Below, piece after piece: positions 21,233-30,266 of a stretch of 64,000 nucleotides of DNA (position 1 is the stretch's first letter; each line of letters starts with the position of its first letter). The translations under genes and the position numbers were made by a program. The DNA comes from Hygrophila difformis (taxonomy: Eukaryota > Streptophyta > Magnoliopsida > Lamiales > Acanthaceae): the NCBI GenBank assembly GCA_030278955.1, contig JAOANR010000009.1, forward strand, positions 35,751,504 to 35,815,503. Direction: 5' to 3'. The notes under the pieces were generated by a model. That model was not told the DNA's origin. It saw only the letters and a program-made list of their open reading frames with translations, and searched no databases.

Positions 21233-22843
21233 CAACCCCGCGCCACCAAGACAGCAGCTGCCATTCGCGCGATTTCGGGGATTTCTTGCCATATTTCGAC
21301 CCCCCGACTTTGGAAACCCAATCCCAGTCGAAGGAAGGAGTATATGGACGGATTTTGAGGTCTGGGAACTCATAATTTCGTCCAAAGTAACCCTAGCAGC
21401 CCCCTCTCCTCTCCATTCTCTCCAAACTTCTTCCGAAATCTGAAAACACAAGTTCTTCACTTTCCGACGACTCTCCGATTACTTTCCGGCGACGAAAATC
21501 GACGTAGGAGGCGTGGAGAACAACATCCTTAGTATTCCAGATTGTGGTAAGTCGTCCATAGGTTTTTGTTTAAGTTTTCGATGCCCGAAAATCCGATCTA
21601 ACCCTAAACTTTTGCTTTCGGATTCGATTCATGGACGTTGGAAGAGGAAACCGACTTGAGGAGATTCGTTCGTGACATCCCGTGGATTCCGGACGACCCC
21701 GTGACCTCCTAGACATCATCCCCACTGTAAGTTATCACTTACTTGGTTTTGGGTGATTTAAAATGCAACCGAACATAAGGATTGAATAACTCTAAAATCT
21801 GTCAATACGAAAACCCTTGGCGCAGTGACTTGGTATGAATTTTTCGAACCCTTAAAACTGCTCAAACAAAAAAACTTAAAACATGAAAAACGTTCCTAAG
21901 ACATAGATCTAGTTCGTGTAAAATTTTCATAATTTTTCATTGTGTTTTGATATCCGAAAACGGCCGAGAATCGACCTGCCTTGAGATTCAAACTTGAAAC
22001 TGTGACAGGATTCAAATCCAACCAAAACCCCTATTTCGAGAGTTCAAACCGAAAAACTCAAAACTAGACTTTTAATCCTAACACATAGAACTAGGTTGTG
22101 TAAAAATTTCAAGCATTTTCGTCGATGTTTGCTATTCCAAATCGCATCAAACATAAACTGCCTTGATAAGACTTTTCGAAATCTGACGGTGAACATATCC
22201 GAACTTGATGAGAATGTTTCTATATTTCCTAGTCCGATTTGATCTTTACAATCTAAATAAAAGTTGTAGATAATCATGTCTAGTATGTGCATATTAAATT
22301 TCAGAATTTTTGGAGTCCATTTGATATGTTAAAAAGTCGAGATTTTGAACTGTGTCAAACCTGAGTTCGGACAGATTTCTGATTGCATAATAAAATCGAT
22401 TTTTGACATGTTTCCTCAACTTATTTCGAAAAAGTTAAAACACGAAAGTTGTTCGTTGGGGTGTTTTGCATAAACTGTGAAATTTTCAGATTTTTCGGAC
22501 TTGAAACGAATTTTTAAATTAAAAAGGCGTAAACTGTGACGCCAAATGACCTTTTAAATCGAAAGATTTTGAAATTTCGAAACGAACGATCAAAGACTTG
22601 AAATACGATACATCTATACTTTTGAAAAACCCCGATACATTAAAACTAAACAATACATGAGATACTTGGGTGGAGGGTGAGTGCTCTGCAGGGTGCCCCT
22701 CTAGCCTTTCTCTTCGGGCCTATAATGGACGAGAGAAATTAGATGAGATATTACGCCAATCGGCGGGAGATACATGGCCTACTCTCTCGGGTTTGTCCGT
22801 ATGGATTTCCCGAGGCTCCGGAGTGTTACTGGGTATGGCAGAT

Positions 22844-23110
22844 ACGGCTGCTGGCCGCCGGATCACCGGCTAAATGAGATACTTACGAAACGGCTGCTGG
22901 CCGCCGGATCACCGGCTAAACGAGATACTTATGAAACGGCTGCGGCCGCCGGATCACCGGCTATACAAGATACTTACGACACGGCTGCGGCCGCCGGATC
23001 ACCGGCTAAACGAGATACTTATGAAACGGCTGCGGCCGCCGGATCACCGGCTATACAAGATACTTATGACACGGCTGCGGCCGCCGGATCACCGGCTATA
23101 CAAAATATTA
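22844..23110 (+). repeat. 45/46-bp minisatellite inside solo LTR 2
   Basis: Six tandem copies starting ACGGCTGC(TG)GCCGCCGG, at 22844, 22890, 22936, 22981, 23026 and 23071. Two versions alternate, ending GCTAAACGAGATACTTATGAA or GCTATACAAGATACTTACGAC. The other gypsy LTRs here have only one copy of this block. Confidence 0.92.
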
Positions 23111-23931
23111 AGGAATGGTTACGTAACGGGGAATTAAAAGATTTAATATTTTTAAGTATTTATTTAGTTATGCACGTCCTTAAATTACGCCTTTAAATTA
23201 TGTCTTTAAATTTTCATATCTTATGAAATTATTATTATGGAGTAATGCATGTTCAAATATACAATTAAATTATTTACTTTAAAATTTGTAAATGGAATAT
23301 CCTTGTATGCATGCCTAGGAGAAAAATTTAATTATTTAATTAAACCCCTTTTTCATGTGTGTTAAATTATGAACGTGTGGAAATCCTTGTCTTCTAAATT
23401 ATGTAATTAAATTTCTATTAGTAGATGAATTAAATTTTAAATCATGTCTCTTATGCATATGTTTTCCTTAAATTTAATTAAAGATTTTGAAACCCCTTGA
23501 TCATAGTAGGTGTTAACTTACTCAGCACGTTTTGCTGACCCAAACCATTTTTCCCCTTTTTCTTTCAGAGTATGTGGATTATGCATCATCATATGCATAC
23601 ATGGGAACAATTGGGGGAAAACTCTATATTTTAAATTCCTGTATTTAGTTACGACTTGCATGAACGGGCTTGTTTAACCCGTGTTTTGGCCATGTCGGCC
23701 CATATTTAAATTTCCGCTGCATTACAATTATATATATGTAAATATTACATTCCGCTGCAACTTTGATATTATGATTTTAAATTATATTACAATGGGCTGT
23801 TTGAATGCTTTAAATTCTGAAAAACCATAGCCTTGCATCTCTTTAGCAAGCTCGGAGAAACCGTGTCTTGTTAGGGAGGTGTGGCGGTGACATCCCGGCC
23901 TGGGTTATCAAATCCGGGGTGTTACATTTTC

Positions 23932-24810
23932 ATTACTGATTAATAATACAATATTTTTATATTTATTTCTCCCCCTAATCTGGACCTCATTTCAAATGTC
24001 GAAGCTGCCGCATTCCAATATTTCTTCACGAGCTTCTCGAATGTCGCAGTTGGCAATGCTTTGGTTAATAGATCCGCTAAATTATTGTCTGGCTGAATTT
24101 GATGCACATCAATTTCACCATTCTTTTGATGATCAGGACTATAGAAAAATTTTGGTGATATGTGTTTAGTTCTATCTCCTTTTATATAACTTCATATCAA
24201 TTGGCATACATAAGTCGAATTATCTTCAAATAAGATTGTTGGAGGAATCTTTGGTTCAATGATTGAACCATTATTTTTCAATGTATTCTGAGTCATTGAC
24301 CTCAACCAAACACATTCTCGACTTGTCTCATGGATTGCTAATATTTCGGCATGATTTGATGACGTAGTTGTTAATATTTGTTTCAGAGATCTTAATGAGA
24401 TAGCAGTTCCTCCACACATAAAGATATAGCCTTATGAGATTTGGCTTTGTGTGGGTTTGACAAATAATCTGCATCGGCATAGCCTATAAACTCATGTCGA
24501 GAGTCTTTTGGGTGAAATAACCCAATGTCAATTGCTCCCTGGAGATGGCGAAAAATGTGCTTTATGCCTTTTCAATGTCGTTGAGTAGGTCAAGAACTAA
24601 ATCTTGCGAGTAAATTGACTGCAAACGTGATATCAGGTTGCATGATAATTGCAAGATACGTCAATGTGCCAATTCCTCTTAAATATGGTGTTTCTGGGCC
24701 AAGTTGCTCTTCATTATCTTCTTTTGGCCGAAGTGGATCCTTTGCAAGATCAAATGCTCGAACGACCATTGGATTACTTAGCAGATGAGCATAATCAATT
24801 CCAAATTGTA
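23932..24810 (-). pseudogene. Copia RT end and RNase H, left arm
   Basis: Minus strand. From 24810 it has LLSNPMVVRAFDLAKDPLRP, then PDITFAVNLLARFSS, HEFIGYADADYLSNPHKAKS, CGGTAISLRSLKQ, SNHAEILAIHETSRECVWLR and FEDN. Near the 3' end come GDRTKHISPKFFYSPDHQK and DNLADLLTKALPTATFEKLV-like sequence. Stops interrupt it, for example after VCQLI near 24192 and after RFSS, and at least one frameshift lies near 24420. The catalytic core of RT is absent: the segment joins the integrase-RT linker directly near 24800-24835. Confidence 0.85.
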
Positions 24811-25657
24811 TTAATACCTTTTAGGTATAAGTTGATTTCGGCTTTAGTCTTTTCATCGATTGGAACAACGACCTTTTCATTTGTCAATTTACTGAGAATT
24901 CTTGATTGTCTAGTTGTAAATTGTGCAGGGCTATGGAGAAAAGGATTATCCGGGACCTACACTGAGCTATTGACAGTCATTTGCAAATTTCGCAGAACAG
25001 AATGGGATAGGATGAGATAAAAACAAAGACAGGGATAAAAATCTACCCTTAATGGTCAAAGTGAGTCCTGAATTCGTTAATTCAGAATGAATCAAATCTC
25101 CCCAAGTAGGATTCAGATTTTTATTCTTAGAACCCAAAGGTCTGCCACGTTTCAAACGTGTATTTGATTCATTTGCACTCGGTATTTGCCCTTCCGGGAC
25201 ATTTATTTTAGCTGGTGCATTTGCTGTTGTAATATATGATTTCGTGACTTTCACAGCATCATTAAAAGTATCGGGTCATTGATTTACAATTCCATACGAA
25301 TGCACAATTCTTTGAAGTTCAAGTTCACATTGCTTTGTACGAGGATCACCAAAGTTGAGTGAAGTTTTCCACGAAATTTCTTTTTTTAGTTGATTATTAT
25401 CTCCCCATAATTTTGGGAAACGAAATTCATCAAAATGAGAATCTGCAAATCTTGCAGTAAATACATCACCTGCTTTTTACTCAAGATATTTAGTAGTCGA
25501 GGGTGATTCATACCCGACATATATGCCAAACATTCTTTGAGGTCCCATTTTTGTACGTTGTGGTAGCACAATTGGTACATGAACGACACACCCAAAAATT
25601 CGCAAGTGGGATATAGATATATAGTGGGATCTTTTCCAAACACAATTTTTAGGGAAA
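24811..25657 (-). pseudogene. Copia integrase end and linker, left arm
   Basis: Minus strand. It encodes HLRIFGCVVHVPIVLPQRTK, MGPQRMFGIYVGYESPSTTK and GDVFTARFADSHFDEFRFPK, then the linker with PAKINVPEGQ and RGRPLGSKNKN. A roughly 150-bp stretch (about 24910-25060) absent from the right arm follows, and then TNEKVVVPIDEKTKAEINLY. Several stops are present. The first 293 bp (25365-25657) is tandemly duplicated. Confidence 0.8.
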
Positions 25658-25895
25658 TTTTCCACGAAATTTCTTTTTTTAGTTGATCATTATCTCCCCA
25701 TAATTTTGGGAAACGAGATTCATCAAAATGAGAATCTGCAAATCTTGCAGTAAATACATCACCTGTTTTTTACTCAAGATATTTAGTAATCGAGGATGAT
25801 TTATACCCGACATATATGCCCAATATTCTTTGAGGTCCCATTTTTGTGTAGCACAATTGGTACATAAACGACACACCCAAAATTCGCAAGTGGGA
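25365..25895 (-). repeat. Tandem duplication of a 293-bp integrase segment
   Basis: Copy 1 (25365-25657) and copy 2 (25658-25895) both start with TTTTCCACGAAATTTC and run through the same integrase codons. Copy 2 differs by scattered substitutions and a deletion at GTACGTTGTG. It is cut at the left end of element H. Confidence 0.9.
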
Positions 25896-26677
25896 TGCGG
25901 TAGACCGCCGGACCGACCAGACAGATAATTCGAAAATAATCCGGATCCAAGTTCCAGTGGGCCTAAATTAATTAAATTATGGATGATTAGCCGAGGCCCA
26001 ATCCGATTTATGACCCAACAATTAAATGGAGAGCCCAAGATCAATCCGGCCCATCCTGTGTTTTTTATTTTGTGTCGGCCCAACACTCCAAGAATGGCCC
26101 AATAAGGAGGAGATCAGCCCAAGCCCGCACGTCGCGCACGCCAACCGCCTCCCTCTTGTGTGCGGTGTCTCGTTTGCATACGATCGTATGCGTGCGATTG
26201 TCTCACCTCCACCGCCCGCATCCACCTTCTCACGCCATGGCCCGACTTGCGTGCGATGCCCTTGTGCATACGGCCGTATGCACCCATCGCCCTCACTTCC
26301 ATCGCCCGCAACACTATCACTCGTCTTCGTCCGCCCTCGCACACCTCGCACGCCAACAGCCCTTGCATGCGGTGCCTCATGATGCATACGATCAGATGCA
26401 TCGACCGCCCGCACATCAACGCCCGCATCTCCCACCTCCTTCCACCCAATCCAACGGCCATCGGTCCATTGTCTCAAATCCGAAAACTGTCCTCCCACCG
26501 CACGCATGTATCCCACCATACTCATTTTTCTATCGTCCTTGTTCGTGTGCTGCTACTTTGCCTTAGTTTTATTATTCCCCTAGTTAGCTTAGTTTAGTTA
26601 ATTAGAGGCTCAATTTATTTAATTCTCTAGTATAGATTTAATTAATCTTTGTAGTATTTTAATTATCTAATTAAGGT
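25896..26677. other. Left part of element H, non-coding
   Basis: It has repeated GGCCCAA motifs, then a C-rich, purine-poor stretch 26090-26500 with repeats around GCATACGATCGTATGCG. The open frames in it overlap in several registers and look compositional. An AT-rich tail leads to the element D target site. Confidence 0.5.
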
Positions 26678-26682
26678 GCCAT

Positions 26683-29265
26683 TGTAATACCCGTGAATTC
26701 TCCGTCATAAAATAAAACAATAATTAAATAAATAAATAATAAATAAAGTAAATACCATAAATAAATAAATGAATCCAGCAAATAAATAAATAAATAAAGA
26801 TAAGGAAATGAGAAATGAGATTCTAACTTAAAAAGGAATTTAATTAAATAAAAAGAATTATTAAAGGTAAATAAATTGTACACCAAAACCCGACACTAAT
26901 GAACTCGAGGATTCGAGTCCAAAACATCCAATTAGACCCGAGTGAAAATTTAGAGAGAAAGTAGAAACCCGAAGATACCCCGGAAACCGGAATTCGGGAG
27001 CATAGAGGGATAGAAACCCGAAAGAGAGGCGGAAAGGCACGACGGATCGCACGACCCGCCCGGACCGAAGTCCAGGCGAGTGTCGCGCGGTGGCCGCGCG
27101 GTGAAGGGGGAAGAGCGCGCCACGACCGCGCCACCGGACAGATTCGCCCGTTGCGTGAATCTCTCGCCCGAACGCGGATTTTTCGACTTTCGGTTGAACA
27201 TCTCTCGACCCAAGACCTTTAGGTCAGATGTTGGACGCCCTAGGACTTGGGAAATCTATAAATAAACCCCTTGGGAGCCCCGAACAAGTTTACAAAACCC
27301 TACAACATTCTATACATTCGAAACCCTAAATCCGGAGTCGTCGGAGGCACGAAACCAAGACGAACGCTGTTGGACGAATTTCCTACAGATCTCTATAGTC
27401 GTGGTAAGTCTCGATCCAATCTCTAGTCAATAAACGATTCGAAAACGAATCCTAATTATCTCCTTTTTCTTTCTACACCCCGTATTGGATCTAGATCGTA
27501 GAACCCGACGAACGGAGAGGAGAAACGGTGGACTGGAAGCCACGCCTTCGAATAGACGATCCCGGACGCTCGTAAACACTGTAAGTTAACTCTTACATGG
27601 TTTTGAGATGAATTAAAACATTCAAAACTAAAAGATTAACAAGAAACCGTAAATCTGTCCATCTAAACTTTCTACCGGCGCAACAGATTTGATGAATTTT
27701 TCCGAACCTTAAAACGAACTCAAACGGAGAAACGTAAAACACAAAAAATGTTCCTATGACTTAGATCTAGCTACTGTAAATTTTTAAGAATTTTTGGAAT
27801 TGATTTGATATGTGAAAACCCACCGAAACCGAGCTGTCGGAATCTAGATCTTGAAATCTTGAACAGAACTTAGGAATGATCTTGATCACGTTTTTGACAT
27901 AGGATCTAGACTGTTTTAGATATTTGGCCGAACATGAAAGTTGTAGATAATTTTCTTAAGATGATCTCTGTCAAATTTCATTAAATTTGGAGTTGAATTG
28001 GTATGGTAGAAATCGAAATCTTTAAACTGTGACACGTTAAACTCGGACAGATTTGCTCTTCTGCGAAAATTGGTGATTTTGACCTATTTAGGTATCTCGG
28101 ATCGATAAAGTTAAAACATGAAAGTTGTAGATCTTGATGTTTCTGAGTCAGATTTAAAATTTTGGAATTTTTGGAATTAAATCGGATTTTAGACGAATTT
28201 TGGAGTAAACTATGATTTACCGGAATCAAAATCTTGAAATCTTGTTGAAACATGGAGTTAACCTTTAGGGTTGAAACGAATTGAGATATTATTTTGAGAT
28301 GAATAAAAATTGAGGTCAGATTTTTAAAAAAAAATTAAATCCCCTTACAAACTTGATAAATTAGAATTAGGGGTGAGTGCTCTGCAGGGTGCCCCCTAAC
28401 GATTCACTTCGTGCCGTAATGGACGATGGTGACCCCGCGCGCTATACTTGAAATGTGATATTGCCAAAACGGCGAAATATAGAGCCTACACTCTCGTGAA
28501 TATCCGTATGGGTTTCCCGAGGCTCCGGAGTGGTACTGGATATGGCTGATACGGTTGCGGCCGCCGGGCTACCGGCTAAACTTGTTGACATCGCGATGCT
28601 ATCGTGAAACTTTGAAATACCAAATCGGGGATGTAATGGGGATTCTAAATTAAATTAAATTAGATTAAATTATGTTGTTGTCCAGTTAAATTATTTAAAT
28701 GCTTTATTTAAATTATGGCTTTCATCTTAAACCATGTGATAAATTATGCTATTGAGTAGTTGATTAGATTAAATTAAATATTATGTTATTATCATGCTTT
28801 ATTTAAATTATTAAATTAATGGCTTTTAAACCCTACGATCATGCATGTGTTAACTTACTCAGCAAATTTGCTGACCAAAACCGTTTTATTGCCTTTTCTT
28901 ACAGAATATGTGGAATGAGCATGTGTGAGCACGAATCATGCATGGGATTTTGGGGATTGTTATTTTACTTGTAAATTCGTACTTTAGACTATATTATGAA
29001 CGAGCCTGTTTAACCCGTGTTTTGGCCATGTCGGCCCTTTTTATATTTTCCGCTGCGATACTGTACTAAACCAAATATTTCCGCTGCGCTATACTATTAT
29101 TATTTCCCAATTATATTGTATGGGCTATCTTGAATGATTTAAATACTTTTAAATATTGCAATACCTAGCCTTGCATCTCTTTAGTAAGCTCGGAGAAACC
29201 GTGTCTTACTAGGGGGATGTGGCGGTGACATCCCGACCTGGGTGACCAAAAATCGGGGTGTTACA
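26683..29265 (+). repeat. 5' LTR of element D (2583 bp)
   Basis: From TGTAATACCC to GGGTGTTACA. TATA box at 27257-27264. After it come donor-like GTAAGT at 27404 and 27581, a GCTGACC branch-like site near 28870, and a CTTTTCTTACAG acceptor-like site ending at 28904. Together they outline a possible intron of about 1.32 kb in the transcribed leader. A short GAGTGCTCTGCAGGGTGCCC block near 28374 is conserved with the other LTRs. Confidence 0.95.
27257..27264 (+). promoter_or_regulatory. TATA box of element D 5' LTR
   Basis: TATAAATA, about 574 bases into the LTR and just downstream of the GC-rich U3 region. It is repeated at 35783-35790 in the 3' LTR and in homologous positions of solo LTR 1 and LTR C. 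Transcription should start about 30 bases downstream. Confidence 0.75.
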
Positions 29266-29268
29266 AGT

Positions 29269-29280
29269 TGGTATCAGAGC
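29269..29280 (+). other. Primer binding site of element D
   Basis: TGGTATCAGAGC, three bases after the LTR, is the complement of the 3' end of plant initiator methionine tRNA. Confidence 0.92.
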
Positions 29281-29371
29281 CCGGCTATTTTTAAAACTAC
29301 TATTTTTAAACCATTACTATTTTTAAGCTATTATTAGTATTTTGACTATTATTTTAAATTTTAAAGTATTA

Positions 29372-29411
29372 TTTCCATGGAAATTTTTTTTTATTTTAAA
29401 ACCCATGGAAA
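29372..29411 (+). other. Leader hairpin with paired CCATGG in element D
   Basis: TTTCCATGG and CCATGGAAA flank an AT-rich loop of about 20 bases. The same structure is at 2247-2288 in element A. An (AT)n run follows at about 29413-29433. Confidence 0.6.
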
Positions 29412-29497
29412 AATATATATATATATATATATATGGTGCATTAAATTATTATTGGGGGGAAATATCATTTGCATATGCATGTTGCATCTCTGTTATG

Positions 29498-29612
29498 AAC
29501 TTAGAATCTTGGAAACTTGAACTTAGAATCTTGGCAAAACTTGAACTTAGAATCTTGGCGAATTGAACCTAGAATCTTGGCGAATTGGACTTAGAATCTT
29601 GGCGAATATTAA
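29498..29612 (+). repeat. Short tandem repeat before the extra ORF of element D
   Basis: Five copies of a 21-25-bp unit around CTTAGAATCTTGGCGAATTG, ending about 25 bases before the ATG of the extra ORF. I do not see this repeat in element A. Confidence 0.85.
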
Positions 29613-29635
29613 CTTAGATCTCTTGCTTGCGCTAG

Positions 29636-29971
29636 ATGGCTAGTCAAGACATGATGCAGTTGATGGTCAGGATGATGAGTGTTCATCTCGATTCCCACCA
29701 AACCCTAGAGCAAATGAAGTACCGTATGGCTCAATTGGAGGCCGATTTACGCCACATGGGCAACTTGAGAGAGGCGGATCATCACCGCATAAACCAACTC
29801 GAGCGCCAAGTCCAAACCCTCACTACGCAAAACTTAATACTAAAAGAATACATCGATGCCCACGGGCAGGACTTAAACACTATCTTCGACGAGTTGATGC
29901 CGCCGAGTTCGGAGGAGGAAGATCTGGAGGAAGATCCTGCTACCCCACCGGAGGATGTCATGAGACACTAG
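29636..29971 (+). CDS. Extra ORF before gag in element D (coiled coil plus acidic tail)
   Basis: A 111-residue intact ORF between the primer site and gag. Residues 1-80 have regular hydrophobic spacing (LEQMKYRMAQLEADLRHMG, then INQLERQVQTLTTQNLILKE) typical of a coiled coil. Residues 85-108 are acidic (SSEEEDLEEDP). It starts 371 bases after the LTR and ends about 296 bases before the gag ATG. Element A has a 151-residue counterpart with the same layout. No known domain was recognised. It could be made from a spliced or unspliced leader as the first cistron, which would raise the question of how gag is then translated. Confidence 0.6.
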   Translation: MASQDMMQLMVRMMSVHLDSHQTLEQMKYRMAQLEADLRHMGNLREADHHRINQLERQVQTLTTQNLILKEYIDAHGQDLNTIFDELMPPSSEEEDLEEDPATPPEDVMRH

Positions 29972-30266
29972 AGCTTCTATTGTTAGATACTATTTTGCTA
30001 GGAAAAAAAATCGCTACTTTTGTACTAAAATTTCTTTTGAGGAAATAAAATGCCCGATTTATTTTTAAATAAAAAAAAAATTTCGGACAGATCTGTCCGC
30101 ACGGAAAAAAAAAAATTAAAATTAGAATAAAACCCCCCGAGGCGCCGTATGCTTCTCAGTTCGATTGAGCACCACGTGCTAAATAACAAAACACATACAC
30201 ATTTATAGAGATTGCTTAGACTATATGCTAAATTCACCAGTCCTAATCTATCCCGTTTGTACCAGA

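Larger units (their letters stand above)
20683..23926 (+). repeat. Solo LTR 2 (3244 bp), gypsy type
   Basis: Flanked by TTTTC at 20678-20682 and 23927-23931. Termini are TGTAATACCCC and GGGGTGTTACA, the same as the other gypsy LTRs here. A perfect U3 hairpin lies at 21207-21232 and a minisatellite at 22844-23110. GTAAGT donor-like sites and a CTTTTTCTTTCAG acceptor-like site preceded by GCTGACC near 23535-23569 are also present. It lies between the RNase H end and the 3' LTR of the copia left arm. Confidence 0.92.

Noticed and set aside
22844..23110. Regular repeats resembling a CRISPR array
   Set aside because: Units are contiguous without unique spacers, and the setting is a plant LTR.
22774..23196. 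Open frames with repeated AGSPAKRDTYETAA peptide
   Set aside because: They only translate the 45-bp minisatellite of solo LTR 2 in two registers; no start context or flanking coding sequence.
26022..26597. Several overlapping frames of 100-170 codons in a C-rich part of element H
   Set aside because: Open in many registers on both strands because of biased composition; no domain.
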